NCBI RefSeq assembly: GCF_006715485.1
Contig: NZ_VFNH01000002.1
Span: 1,426,001 to 1,490,000 of the forward strand
Origin: Herbaspirillum sp. SJZ107
GTDB lineage: Bacteria > Pseudomonadota > Gammaproteobacteria > Burkholderiales > Burkholderiaceae_D
DNA: 64,000 bases
Reading direction: 5' to 3'
In this document: positions 38,450-48,082 of the stretch, piece after piece
How the letters are laid out: each line of letters starts with the position of its first letter
Position numbering within the stretch: position 1 is the first letter of the stretch
Program-made: the position numbers and the translations under genes
Notes under the pieces: model-generated
What the model saw: the letters and a program-made list of their open reading frames with translations, nothing else
The model's database searches: none
Told to the model about the DNA's origin: nothing

Positions 38450-40075
38450 ATGAATCAAAACGAAACCGGGTCGTGCTCGATCCTGCTGATCGACGACGAG
38501 TCTTTTGCGGAAGACATCATTTCGCATGGCTTGAAGGGCTGCGTGGCGCACACCCTGCGCTACGCCAGCCAGCCGTCAATGGCCGTCGAGCTGGCCAGGG
38601 AAATCGATGCCACCGTGGTGCTGGTCGACTTGCGCATGCCGGAAATCGACGGCTTCGAGGTGACGCGCCGCCTGCGTGCCGACAAGGACACCGAAAGCGT
38701 CCCGGTCATCATGCTGTCGTCGGAAGATGACGCCGACATCAAGGCCAAGGCCTTTGCCGCCGGCGCCAACGACTACCTCGTCAAATGGCCCGATCCGCGC
38801 GAGCTGGTGGCGCGCGTGCGCTACCACAACGATGCCTACATCGCACGGCGCCAGCGCGACGCCGCCTTCGTGTCGCTGCGGCGCAGCCAGGAACAGCTGG
38901 AAGCCAGCCAGTCGGCACTGCAGCAGGCGCAGAAGATGGAAGCGATCGGCCAGCTCACCGGCGGCGTCGCGCACGACTTCAACAACGTGCTGCAGATCGT
39001 CGGCGGCAACCTGCAGCTCCTGAAGCTCATCGGCGACCTGAACGATGCCGGGCGCGCCCGTGTCGACATGGCGCTGGCCGGCGTCGAGCGCGGCGCCAAG
39101 CTGTCGTCGCACCTGCTGGCCTTCGCACGGCGCCAGCCGCTGCAGGAAGTGGTCGTCAATCCGGGCCACCTGCTGCGCGAGATGGACGAGATGATGCGCC
39201 GCGTGCTGGGCCCGCGCGCGCGCGTGGTCACCGAGATCGACCATAGCCTGGGCAGCACGATGGTCGACCCGCACCAGCTGCACAACGTGCTGCTGAACCT
39301 GGCCATCAATGCGCGCGACGCCATGGCCGGCAGCGGTACCCTGACCATCCGCGCCACCAACGTCGAGCCGGACTCGCTCAGCGCGAGCGAGGTGCTGTCC
39401 GGCCGCTATGTCCTGATCGAGGTGGCGGACACCGGCGCCGGCATGCCGCCCGAGGTGCTGGCGCGCGCCTTCGAACCCTTCTTCACCACCAAGCCGACCG
39501 GGCAGGGCACGGGACTCGGTCTGTCGATGGCCTACGGCTTCGTCAAGCAGTCGGGCGGCGAGATCGTGCTCAAGAGTACGCCGGGCAAGGGCACCAGCGT
39601 ACGCATCTACCTGCCGCGCAGCGACGCCGAAGCGGCGCAGCCGGAAGCCGTCGCCGACGGACCGCTGCTGGGCGGCCTGGAAACCATCCTGGTGGTGGAA
39701 GACGAGGAAGACGTGCGCAGCACCACTTGCGCCATCCTGTCCGCGCTCGGCTATCGCGTGCTGGAAGCGCCCGACGCGGCCGCTGCGATGGCGATCGTGG
39801 AGAGCGGCCAGGCGATCGACCTGGTGTTCACCGACGTGATCATGCCGGGGCCGGTCAGTAGCCTGCAGCTGGCCGAAGCGGTGCGCGACCGGCTGCCGCT
39901 GGCGGAAATCCTGTACACATCGGGGTATGCGGAAGGCGTGCTGGCGCACGAGGGCAAGCTGGAAGCGACGGTGAACCTGTTGCAGAAACCTTATCATCCG
40001 GACGCGCTCAGCGCCCGGATCCGCCATCTGTTGCGGCGTCGGCATCAGAAGCCGGCGTTCAGCGGGACTGCCTGA
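38450..40075 (+). CDS. Hybrid histidine kinase with receivers at both ends
   Basis: Encodes 541 residues: REC1 (about 10-125, Asp60 in LVDLRMPEIDGFE), HisKA with His175 (GQLTGGVAHDFNNVLQ), HATPase (NLAINARDAM; DTGAGMPPE; GTGLGLSMAYGFVKQSGG) and REC2 (about 412-530, Asp462 in LVFTDVIMPG). No sensor domain: the input is phosphorylation of REC1 by another kinase, a relay design seen in chemotaxis- and phytochrome-linked pathways. The HDFNN H-box and the TSGYAEGV in REC2 group it with the tandem-PAS kinase at 43320. An ATG at 38450 gives a natural N-terminus (MNQNETGSCSILLIDDE). Confidence 0.93.
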   Translation: MNQNETGSCSILLIDDESFAEDIISHGLKGCVAHTLRYASQPSMAVELAREIDATVVLVDLRMPEIDGFEVTRRLRADKDTESVPVIMLSSEDDADIKAKAFAAGANDYLVKWPDPRELVARVRYHNDAYIARRQRDAAFVSLRRSQEQLEASQSALQQAQKMEAIGQLTGGVAHDFNNVLQIVGGNLQLLKLIGDLNDAGRARVDMALAGVERGAKLSSHLLAFARRQPLQEVVVNPGHLLREMDEMMRRVLGPRARVVTEIDHSLGSTMVDPHQLHNVLLNLAINARDAMAGSGTLTIRATNVEPDSLSASEVLSGRYVLIEVADTGAGMPPEVLARAFEPFFTTKPTGQGTGLGLSMAYGFVKQSGGEIVLKSTPGKGTSVRIYLPRSDAEAAQPEAVADGPLLGGLETILVVEDEEDVRSTTCAILSALGYRVLEAPDAAAAMAIVESGQAIDLVFTDVIMPGPVSSLQLAEAVRDRLPLAEILYTSGYAEGVLAHEGKLEATVNLLQKPYHPDALSARIRHLLRRRHQKPAFSGTA

Positions 40076-40171
40076 CGTGGGCAGCCGGTCTGCGGGCGTT
40101 ACGCGTGGGCGGCGTTGACGCTGCCTTCTTTCACACGCGACGGCCGAGCCGACTAGCCGTCCGCGCCCACC

Positions 40172-40630
40172 CTACTTGCTGGGTTTGATGTAGCGCTGCG
40201 AGCCTGGCGGCGGTTCGTTGAGCACGGCCCAGAAGATGCCGAGATCCGAGATTGCACGCACGAATTCGGTGAAATCCACCGGCTTGACTACGTAGGCATT
40301 CACGCCCAGCTCGTAGCTGCGGACCAGGTCCTGTTCTTCCTTCGACGACGTCAGCATCACCACCGGCAGCGGCTTCAGGCCGTCGGTGTCGCGGATGTCT
40401 TTCAGGACCTCGAGGCCGTCGACCTTGGGCAGTTTAAGGTCGAGCAACACCACCGCCGGGTTGCCGGCAGCACGTTCGGCGTGGTCGCCGCGGCGGTGCA
40501 GGTAGTCGAGCGCCTCGGCACCGTCGCGCACGACGATGACCTGGTTGGCGAGCTGGCTCTTCGACAGTGCGATCAGCGTCAGCTCGAGGTCGTTGGGATT
40601 GTCTTCGACCAGAAGGATGGGCTTGAGCAT
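40172..40630 (-). CDS. Response regulator, phytochrome partner (Rcp1-like)
   Basis: Encodes 152 residues, a single receiver domain with no output domain. Phospho-acceptor Asp64 lies in VVLLDLKLPKVDG; NPNDLELTLIAL and SYELGVNAYVVKPVDFTEFV are typical of Rcp1/BphRR regulators. It lies 23 bp downstream of the bacteriophytochrome gene on the same strand, so it is very likely its cognate regulator in one operon. With no DNA-binding part it must act by protein contact or pass phosphate on. Confidence 0.93.
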   Translation of the reverse strand: MLKPILLVEDNPNDLELTLIALSKSQLANQVIVVRDGAEALDYLHRRGDHAERAAGNPAVVLLDLKLPKVDGLEVLKDIRDTDGLKPLPVVMLTSSKEEQDLVRSYELGVNAYVVKPVDFTEFVRAISDLGIFWAVLNEPPPGSQRYIKPSK

Positions 40631-40653
40631 GCGTTCTTTCTAATCCTGGATAA

Positions 40654-42918
40654 TTAGGTATTGGTATTGGTATTCGTGTTCGGTTTCGGGAGCGCGAACG
40701 AGAAGGTCGCGCTTTCCCCGAGCGTGGAGTTGGCCCATACGCGGCCGTTGTGGCGCTCGACGATGCGGCGCACGTTGGCCAGGCCGATGCCGGTGCCCTG
40801 GAAGTCTTCCATGCGGTGCAGGCGCTGGAATACGCCGAACAGCTTGTGCACGTAATCCATGTTGAAGCCGGCGCCGTTGTCGGCGACGTGGAATACCGTC
40901 TCCTGCGGATGGTCCTCGGCGGTAACCCGGATCACCGCCGGATCGCGCTGGCCGGTGAACTTCACGGCATTCGACAGCAGGTTGAACATGGCCAGGTGCA
41001 GGAAGGTCGGGTCGGCCTGGACCTTGGGCAGGTCGGCCACGTCCCATTCGATGTTGCGACCGCGCGTTTCCGTGGACAGCTTGTCGACGCAGGCGGCGAC
41101 CAGGTCGTTCATGTCGACCGTGGTCGGGCGCAGCGCCGCGCGGCCCATCTGGGAGAACGACAGCAGGTCGTCGACCAGCTTGCCGGCCAGGCGCGCCGCT
41201 TCCTTGATGTTCTTCAGGAAGCGCTGGCGCATCTGGGCGTCTTCGCTGCCGCTCGATTCGATCAGGAGGTCGGCGAAGCCGACGATGTGGCGCAGCGGCG
41301 CGCGCAGGTCGTGCGACACCGAATACGAAAAAGCTTCCAGCTCTTTGTTGGAGCGCGTCAGCTCACCGGCCAGCGCGGCCATCTGTTCGGCGCGCTCGAG
41401 CGCGAGGCCGAGCAGGGCGGTGCGGAATTCCAGCGTCAGTTCGATCTCGCCGGGGTGCCACGGCAGGCTGGTGCCGTGGATGGTTTCGCGCCAGGCGGCG
41501 AAACTGGTGCGCGGCGACAGGTTCAGGGTGACGCCGGCGGCGGCCGCCTGCACGAGCTTGTCGTGCGGATTGCCGGCCCATTCGATGGTGCGCACGTACT
41601 CGGGGCGGAACCACAGCAGGTAATGCTTGTGGATGCGCGAGATCGGCACCGCCAGCAGGCCGCTGGCATTGCGGATGATGCGCCCGCCGAGTGGATAGCT
41701 AGATGACAGGTTATCGGTGTGGAACACGTCGCCATGGTCGTGCTGGGTGAGCCAGTCGACCAGGTCCTGGATGTCGTCCTGCTCCGGGGTGTCGCCGAAG
41801 GTCAGGATGCGTTCGTCGACCACCACCGCAACCCCGGTGGCGCGCGCAAAGCGCAGCAGCTCGGGGAACACGTTCGACAGGTTCTCGATGAAGTCGCTGC
41901 CCTGGGTCAGGCCGGCGAGGGTCGACACCATCGTGCGCCGCACGTCGAGGCGGAACTGGAGGTCGGCGGCGTCCTCGCGCGACTCGATGCACAGGGCCAG
42001 GATCTCGCTCAGCTGTTCGCAGGCGGTGCGCTTTTCGAAGCCGACCGCCTTGGCGTCCTCGTTGTGGCAGGAGATCAGCCCCCACAGCTCGCCCTTGACC
42101 ATCAGCGACACCGACATCGATGCCATCGTGTGCATGTTGCGCATGTATTGCAGGTGCACCGGCGACACGCTGCGCAGCGTGGCAAAGGACAGGTCATTGG
42201 GCTTGCCGGTAACCGGGTTCAGCGCCGGCACCAGCGGCGCCGGATGATAATTGGCGTCCTGGATCAGGCGGATGCGCGACTGCTTGTACATCCGGCGCGC
42301 CTGGGCCGGGATGTCCGACGCCGGGAAGTGCTGGCCCATGTAAGAGGCATAGTCGTCCTGCTTGGCTTCCGCCATCACGTGGCCATGGCCGTCGCCGTCG
42401 AACTTGTATACGAGCACGCGGCCGAAACCAGTGACCGAGCGGACATGATGGCAGGCCCGTTCGGCCAGCGCCTCGATGCTGGCCGCTTCGTTCACCTTCA
42501 GCAGGAAATCGCCGATCAGCGAATACAGCTGGCGGAAGTCGGCCGCGCCGGCGCGGTCTACCGGCTCGCACTCGAGGACGGTCACGCCGTCCCACTTGTG
42601 GGCCAGCGCGTCGAAGTGGCGGCCATTGCCGGTGGTGATCGTGCCCACGTAATACGGACGCTGGCCGAGCGGGGCAGCCAGTTCCGGTGCCAGCACCAGC
42701 GCGGCCGCTTCGCCGACGACCTCGGCCAGCGGACGGCCGAGCGCCTCGCGCAGGCCGCAGCCGGTCCAGTCGCCCAGGTTGGCGCTGGCCTGCAGCACTT
42801 CGAGGTTGTCGGACAGGGTGAGCAGGAAGCCATGCGGCTGGATGCTGCCGGGCATGTGAATCGGCTCCCTGTCACAAGTCGACAGGTCGATGGCAGGGGC
42901 GGCGGAAACCGGAGTCAT
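40654..42918 (-). CDS. bphP: Bacteriophytochrome histidine kinase
   Basis: Encodes 754 residues from ATG 42916-42918. Order: PAS2 (about 20-120), GAF (about 140-310), PHY (about 320-500), HisKA (His536 in SYSVSHDLRAPLRH) and HATPase. Cys15 in LSTCDREPIHMPGSIQPHG is at the position that binds biliverdin in bacterial phytochromes. The chromophore-pocket DIP motif (Asp202-Ile203-Pro204), the pocket His263 (RNMHTMAS) and the PHY tongue PRTSF (469-473) are all kept, so a working red/far-red photoreceptor is likely. No haem oxygenase gene is nearby. The last residues NTNTNTNT come from a GGTATT hexamer repeat. Confidence 0.97.
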   Translation of the reverse strand: MTPVSAAPAIDLSTCDREPIHMPGSIQPHGFLLTLSDNLEVLQASANLGDWTGCGLREALGRPLAEVVGEAAALVLAPELAAPLGQRPYYVGTITTGNGRHFDALAHKWDGVTVLECEPVDRAGAADFRQLYSLIGDFLLKVNEAASIEALAERACHHVRSVTGFGRVLVYKFDGDGHGHVMAEAKQDDYASYMGQHFPASDIPAQARRMYKQSRIRLIQDANYHPAPLVPALNPVTGKPNDLSFATLRSVSPVHLQYMRNMHTMASMSVSLMVKGELWGLISCHNEDAKAVGFEKRTACEQLSEILALCIESREDAADLQFRLDVRRTMVSTLAGLTQGSDFIENLSNVFPELLRFARATGVAVVVDERILTFGDTPEQDDIQDLVDWLTQHDHGDVFHTDNLSSSYPLGGRIIRNASGLLAVPISRIHKHYLLWFRPEYVRTIEWAGNPHDKLVQAAAAGVTLNLSPRTSFAAWRETIHGTSLPWHPGEIELTLEFRTALLGLALERAEQMAALAGELTRSNKELEAFSYSVSHDLRAPLRHIVGFADLLIESSGSEDAQMRQRFLKNIKEAARLAGKLVDDLLSFSQMGRAALRPTTVDMNDLVAACVDKLSTETRGRNIEWDVADLPKVQADPTFLHLAMFNLLSNAVKFTGQRDPAVIRVTAEDHPQETVFHVADNGAGFNMDYVHKLFGVFQRLHRMEDFQGTGIGLANVRRIVERHNGRVWANSTLGESATFSFALPKPNTNTNTNT
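40657..40674. repeat. GGTATT hexamer repeat at the end of bphP
   Basis: Three perfect GGTATT units (and a worn fourth, CGTGTT) inside the last codons of bphP, giving the Asn-Thr tail. A microsatellite next to the stop codon. Confidence 0.7.
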
Positions 42919-43319
42919 GTGTTCTGTGCGGGAGCTGGCGGTGGATTGCAAGGTCGCTATTTTACAATGAAACACGTTTTCATCGACCAGGAAGGCGTCC
43001 GCCGGTCGACTTAAAGATGCAGCAATATTGCAACATTTTAAAATAACATCGCCGTGGTTTCGATAAATTTTATTGGGAGAAGGCAGCTATTTCTATATAA
43101 AACGACAAAACTGAGCATGGCGAGCCGAGCGGGCTTCATCTTGTTTTTATGCTAATCTGACGCGCATCCAGTGAAGTCACAGCCTTGGCCGTCACTGTTT
43201 ATCATCATTTCGAATGGGTTTGACAAGCCGCAGCGGGTGCACGGCACGCCTGGTGCCGGTGTATCATGCGCTGGTTTTGTATAAATATATTGTCACTGTA
43301 CCAAGAGCCGCAGTACGCC
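42919..43319. other. Intergenic region between bphP and the tandem-PAS kinase
   Basis: This 401-bp stretch holds the promoters of two divergent genes. It is AT-rich for the replicon. A perfect 10-bp palindrome GCAATATTGC lies at 43022-43031, followed by TTTTAAAATAAC. No gene, tRNA or clear terminator is seen. I cannot pick the promoters with confidence. Confidence 0.5.
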
Positions 43320-45263
43320 ATGAACGACCAGACCCAGCCCAAGAAATCCTTTCCGGAAGAGCGGCGTTACCAGTACCTGATTTCCGGCATCAGGGATTAC
43401 GCCATCTACATGCTCGATCCGAGCGGGCATGTCAGCAGCTGGAACACCGGCGCCAACCGCTTCAAGGGTTATCTGGCAGAGGAAATCCTCGGCCAGCATT
43501 TCTCGCGTTTCTACACCCCCGAAGACCGGGCAACCGACTTGCCCAGGCGCGCCCTCGAGACCGCGCTCGCCCAGGGCAAGTACGAATCCGAAGGCTGGCG
43601 CGTGCGCAAGGACGGTTCGCGCTTCTGGGCCCACGTCGTGATCGATCCGATCTACAACGAGGAAGGCACGCTGCTGGGCTTCGCCAAGGTGACGCGCGAC
43701 GTCACCGAGCGCAAGCAGGCCGAAGAGGCCCTGCGCGAGAGCGAGCAGCGCTTTCGCCTGCTGGTGCAGGGCGTGACCGACTACGCGCTGTACATGCTGT
43801 CGCCGGAAGGCGTGGTCACCAACTGGAATTCCGGCGCGGAGCGGATCAAGGGCTATAGCGAGAGCGAGATCGTCGGCAACCATTTCTCGCATTTCTATAC
43901 CGAGGAAGACCGGGTCGCCGGCGTGCCGGTGCGGGCGCTGTCGACGGCAGCCGGGACCGGCCGCTTCGAGGCCGAGGGCTGGCGCGTGCGCAAGGACGGC
44001 TCGCGCTTCTGGGCCCACGTGATCATCGACGCGATCCACGACGATACAGGCAGGCTGGTCGGCTTTGCCAAGATCACGCGCGACCTCACCGAAAAGAAAA
44101 AGGCGGCCGAGGCGCTGGAAGCCGCCAACGTGGCGCTGTTCCAGGCCCAGAAGATGGAGTCGATCGGCCAGCTCACCGGCGGCGTGGCGCATGACTTCAA
44201 CAACCTGCTGTCGGTGCTGTCGAGCGGCCTGGAAGTGCTGTCGATGCAACGCAAGGACGGCAAGGACGGTAGCCCGAGCGGCGCCGACGTGCGCACCCTG
44301 GAAAGCATGCGCCGCGCGATCGACCGCGGCGCCCGCCTGACCCAGCAGTTGCTGGCTTTCGCGCGCCAGCAGCCGCTGCAGGCGGAAACGCGCAACCTGA
44401 ACCGCATCATCAACGGCTTCGAGACCGTGCTGCGGCGCGCCGTCAATCCGAACATCGAGTTCGTCATCGAGCTCGACCCCAAGGCGCACAGCGCCGTGAT
44501 CGACAGTGCGCGCTTCGAATCGGCGCTGCTGAACCTGGTCGTGAATGCGCGCGACGCCATGCCCGAGGGCGGACGCCTTGCCATTACCAGTGCCAACGTG
44601 AGCTTCGCCGCCGACGGCGCCACGCCGAACACGACGGCGCTGGCGCCGGGCGAGTACGTGAAAGTGACGGTGCTCGACAGCGGCACCGGCATGCCGCCCG
44701 AGGTGGTGGCGCGTGCCTTCGAACCCTTCTTCACGACCAAGGAAGTCGGCAAGGGGACCGGCCTGGGGCTGTCGCAGGTGTACGGCTTCATCAAGCAGTC
44801 CGGCGGCGATGTCGTCATCGACAGCAAGCCGGGTGAAGGCACCGCGATCTCGATCTACCTGCCGGCCGTCGTCGAGACCGCGCCGGAGGGAGGGGACGCC
44901 CACACCGAGCGCGTGCTGATCGTCGAGGACGAGCCCGACCTGATGGACGTCGCCGCCTCGCTGTTCACCAGCATGGGTTACGACGTGGTGACTGCCGCCA
45001 GCGGACGCGAGGCGATCGACGTGCTGGAGCGCCAGGATGTCGACATCCTGTTCACCGACGTCGTCATGGCGAACGGGATGAACGGCATCGAACTGGCCAG
45101 CTATACGCGTGAGCACTATCCGCGGACCAAGATCATGCTGGCGTCCGGCTATCCGCTGCCGGCGCTGAAGCAGCGGCACGGCAAGGACTTGAGCGAGTTT
45201 GCGTTCGTCAACAAGCCGTATCGCTTGTCGGATCTGGCGCGCACGCTGCGCTCGGCAATGTAG
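43320..45263 (+). CDS. Tandem-PAS hybrid histidine kinase with receiver
   Basis: Encodes 647 residues from ATG 43320. Two PAS domains (about 15-130 and 140-255) are nearly the same protein sequence (EGWRVRKDGSRFWAHVVID and EGWRVRKDGSRFWAHVIID), then HisKA (His291 in GGVAHDFNNLLS), HATPase (NLVVNARDAMPEGG; DSGTGMPPEV; GTGLGLSQVYGF) and a receiver (Asp580 in LFTDVVMANGMNG). No membrane segments. Like the kinase at 38450 it belongs to the HDFNN class. The two PAS domains presumably sense a small ligand or redox state; none is identifiable. The three systems form a signalling cluster with bphP. Confidence 0.93.
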   Translation: MNDQTQPKKSFPEERRYQYLISGIRDYAIYMLDPSGHVSSWNTGANRFKGYLAEEILGQHFSRFYTPEDRATDLPRRALETALAQGKYESEGWRVRKDGSRFWAHVVIDPIYNEEGTLLGFAKVTRDVTERKQAEEALRESEQRFRLLVQGVTDYALYMLSPEGVVTNWNSGAERIKGYSESEIVGNHFSHFYTEEDRVAGVPVRALSTAAGTGRFEAEGWRVRKDGSRFWAHVIIDAIHDDTGRLVGFAKITRDLTEKKKAAEALEAANVALFQAQKMESIGQLTGGVAHDFNNLLSVLSSGLEVLSMQRKDGKDGSPSGADVRTLESMRRAIDRGARLTQQLLAFARQQPLQAETRNLNRIINGFETVLRRAVNPNIEFVIELDPKAHSAVIDSARFESALLNLVVNARDAMPEGGRLAITSANVSFAADGATPNTTALAPGEYVKVTVLDSGTGMPPEVVARAFEPFFTTKEVGKGTGLGLSQVYGFIKQSGGDVVIDSKPGEGTAISIYLPAVVETAPEGGDAHTERVLIVEDEPDLMDVAASLFTSMGYDVVTAASGREAIDVLERQDVDILFTDVVMANGMNGIELASYTREHYPRTKIMLASGYPLPALKQRHGKDLSEFAFVNKPYRLSDLARTLRSAM

Positions 45264-45268
45264 GGTGA

Positions 45269-46498
45269 TTACTCCAACGAAAAAATGATGTCGCTGATGC
45301 GCTCGTAGACCGGGTCTGCCGACGGCCCGCCGTTCGGCCAGTTCAGGATATCGAAATGGTCGAAGCCGCGCTGGTTGCCGAGGAAGTTCCAGCTGCCGCG
45401 CACCGCCGTGCCGTCGTAGTCGCGCACCGGCTGCCCGCTCGGCGCACGCATGCTGATCGTGTTGACCACGCCGTCGTTGGCGAACCATTCGCTGTCGATG
45501 CGCACCCGGTCCGTGGCCGACTGGGTGTACGAGCCGATGCCGCGCTGGGCCAGCGACGGCACGATCCATTCCCCCGCAAAGTATTTGTAGTACTGGAACA
45601 TGTCGGCGCGCGGGTACTGGAAATTGCTGCTCTGGATGGGCGCCACGGTGCGGTCGGTGCCATTGCAGCACCAGGCGCCACGCTCGGTGGCCACCGTACC
45701 CACTGAAAAATAATAGACGGCGGGCGAGGTCAGGGCCCAGCGGTTGAATTCGCGCGCGCCGTCCGGCGACAGTTCCCAGGAGGTCAGCTTGCTGTCGAGG
45801 TAATCGCGCAGCGGGCTGCGCAATTGCGGCAGGATGTCGAGCACGGCGTCGCGCAGCGTGGTGCCGTTGTGCGGCGTCGACAGCGTGACCACGCTGCGCA
45901 CCCAGCCGACCTTGCCGCCCTTGTACAACTCGCCGCCGCCTTCGTCGCCGTAGGGTGAGCCGTGCTCGAGCAGCTGGATCAGGGCGCGGATCGTGGTGCC
46001 GCCCTGGCTGTGGCCGATCAGGTGGAGCGGGTGCGCGGCGTCCCATTGCGGGTAGAGCGCGAGCGGGTAGTCGTTCGGGTTGTTGTTCGGATCGGCGGCC
46101 CAGCACTTGCCCGGCGGTTTTTGCACCTGGCCCGGGTAGCCGTAGCGGGCCACATGGATGGCGCCGTAGTCGGTGCAGCCGCCCTTGATCTGGGCATACA
46201 GCTCGGCCGCATCATCCCAGTTGGAACCGATGGCGGCGACGCCGGCCGCGTACACCGTGTGCGGGCCGTGGTACAGCTGCATGTGGGCGGCGATGTTGTT
46301 GTAGCCGCCCCAGTAGAGGAAACCGCTGCCGGGATAGCTGTCCGGGCCGAAGCCGAGGAAGCCGTGGACCAGCACCACGGGATAATTGTTGGCGGCAAGG
46401 GCGGGTGCGGCCGGCAGCAGGGCGCCGAGGGCCAGCACGAACGAGACCAGCGAAGAGGACAACAAGCGCGGCAATGCGCGCAGTACCGGGCGCAGCAT
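45269..46498 (-). CDS. Secreted triacylglycerol lipase (alpha/beta hydrolase)
   Basis: Encodes 409 residues. Signal peptide to about residue 35 (PAPALA). Near the N-terminus PVVLVHGFLGFGPDSYPG forms the oxyanion region, Ser164 in LIGHSQGG is the nucleophile, and the late FDHFDIL His may complete the triad. The layout with an inserted zinc-like/lid segment (GGCTDYGAIHVARYGYPGQ) and CCNGTDRT is like the family I.5 thermostable lipases. Cysteine pairs suggest disulfides, so an extracellular or periplasmic enzyme. Next to another exported hydrolase on the same strand, 141 bp apart. Confidence 0.88.
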   Translation of the reverse strand: MLRPVLRALPRLLSSSLVSFVLALGALLPAAPALAANNYPVVLVHGFLGFGPDSYPGSGFLYWGGYNNIAAHMQLYHGPHTVYAAGVAAIGSNWDDAAELYAQIKGGCTDYGAIHVARYGYPGQVQKPPGKCWAADPNNNPNDYPLALYPQWDAAHPLHLIGHSQGGTTIRALIQLLEHGSPYGDEGGGELYKGGKVGWVRSVVTLSTPHNGTTLRDAVLDILPQLRSPLRDYLDSKLTSWELSPDGAREFNRWALTSPAVYYFSVGTVATERGAWCCNGTDRTVAPIQSSNFQYPRADMFQYYKYFAGEWIVPSLAQRGIGSYTQSATDRVRIDSEWFANDGVVNTISMRAPSGQPVRDYDGTAVRGSWNFLGNQRGFDHFDILNWPNGGPSADPVYERISDIIFSLE

Positions 46499-46638
46499 GT
46501 GAGTCTCCAGCGGATGGAAAAAGACATCACATTGTCGGTTTGGTATCTGGCGGCGGGTTTGTGCTAGCTCTTGAAGCCGGCAGGTGGCGGGCTAAAAAAT
46601 GTTGCTGCGCACCATTTTCGCCACGCCACCGAAGCGCC

Positions 46639-47895
46639 TCAGTTCGTCAGCGCCACCGTCCCGCCCAGCGAGGGGCTGCCGCCGCCACCACCGGTGACTG
46701 CCGGCACCGGTGCCGGCGTGTTCGAGGCGGTCACGGCCGCCTTCTCGGCCAGGTCCGGATTCCACACGATGTGCTCGTCCACCGAATACAGGCGGCACGG
46801 CTGGTCGCTCTTGGCCGAGCAGGCCGCCAGCGCACGCGCTTCCGGATCCTCGCCTTCCTCGGCCCAGCACCAGCCGCCGGTGGGCGAGATGGCAAAGGCG
46901 CGCGGTGTCATCTTGGTCAGGTATTCCTGGTAGGCACGCTTGCCGTTTTCGCTCAGGAAAGGAACCGCATCGACATTGTCGATGGTGGCAAAATTGGTCG
47001 GCTGCGGCACCGGCGGTTCCGGCACCTTGTACAGGACCTTGGTCGGCATGCCGACCTTGTCCAGGAAGGCCATGGTGTCCTTCAACCAGACTTTTTCGCC
47101 GTCGCGGCTGGCCAGCATGCCGTGCGAATCGCGCTTGAAGGGCGCGTATTCGACCAGCTGGGCGCTGCCGCCGTTCTGCTCGAAGGCCTCGTGCATGCGC
47201 GCCACCAGGTCCGGGCCGAACAGCGAATCGTTCTGGCCGTACATCCACAGGCTGGGCAGCTTGTTCTGGGAGCCGTACTCGGCAAACGCCGCCACCAGCG
47301 ACGAGCGCCAGCCGCAGCCGTTGCTGTCGTCGCGCAGGCCGCCGGCGAAATTGATCAGGCCGCGCACGCCCTGCAGGTCCTGGGTACCGAGCGCCATCGT
47401 GGCCAGGCCACCGTAGGACTGGCCGGCCACCACCATGCGGTCGGCGTCGATCCACTTCTGGCTGCGGGCAAAGTCGAGCGTATCCTGGATGTCCTCGGCC
47501 TGGGCGTAGCCGTTGGCCGTCATGTCGCAGCCGTGGTCCTGGTAGCGCCCGGTCGAGTTGGCGAAGCCCTGGCGCATCGGCACCATCACGGCGTAGCCGC
47601 GCTCCACGAAGGCGTGCGCCATGTGATAGAAGCGGTCGCGCGGCTGCATGTTCGGGTGACCCGGGTCCTTGCCGTGGTTGATGACGATCAGCGGGAAGGG
47701 ACCCTGTCCGTTGGGCTGGAACACCGTCGTTTCCAGGCGCGCCTGATGATGCTTGCCCGCCGGGATCAGCACGATGTGTTCGTTGATCCGGTAGTCGAGT
47801 TGCAGCTCCTGCTCGATGGCCAGGCCCGGCAGCATGCCGAGGCAGACAATCAATGCGGACGTAAGTTTGCGAACAGAAGGACGTGCTCTAAACAT
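46639..47895 (-). CDS. Exported alpha/beta hydrolase (dienelactone/PET-like group)
   Basis: Encodes 418 residues with a short N-terminal signal (about 1-26). VINHGKDPGHPNMQPRDRF and the nucleophile Ser160 in VVAGQSYGGLATMAL mark the alpha/beta hydrolase fold; the HG and GxSxGG elements suggest the dienelactone-hydrolase/acetyl-xylan-esterase group. The last 30 residues are a Gly/Thr/Pro-rich tail (PAPVPAVTGGGGG). Substrate unknown, possibly an ester of a polysaccharide. It may share a transcript with the lipase. Confidence 0.8.
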   Translation of the reverse strand: MFRARPSVRKLTSALIVCLGMLPGLAIEQELQLDYRINEHIVLIPAGKHHQARLETTVFQPNGQGPFPLIVINHGKDPGHPNMQPRDRFYHMAHAFVERGYAVMVPMRQGFANSTGRYQDHGCDMTANGYAQAEDIQDTLDFARSQKWIDADRMVVAGQSYGGLATMALGTQDLQGVRGLINFAGGLRDDSNGCGWRSSLVAAFAEYGSQNKLPSLWMYGQNDSLFGPDLVARMHEAFEQNGGSAQLVEYAPFKRDSHGMLASRDGEKVWLKDTMAFLDKVGMPTKVLYKVPEPPVPQPTNFATIDNVDAVPFLSENGKRAYQEYLTKMTPRAFAISPTGGWCWAEEGEDPEARALAACSAKSDQPCRLYSVDEHIVWNPDLAEKAAVTASNTPAPVPAVTGGGGGSPSLGGTVALTN

Positions 47896-48082
47896 GGAAA
47901 CTCTGGAACCTCAGTGTCGACAGGACCCTCTGAAAATATCCTGGAGGGAACTGATTGCTTAGCGGAATAAATTGATTTTAAGCACTGTGATTTTTCAGAG
48001 CAATATCCGATTAACCAATTCTCGAATTAAATCTACGCGTGTGGCCACATTTGCCAGAACAGGCAGATAATCCGTACAGCCA

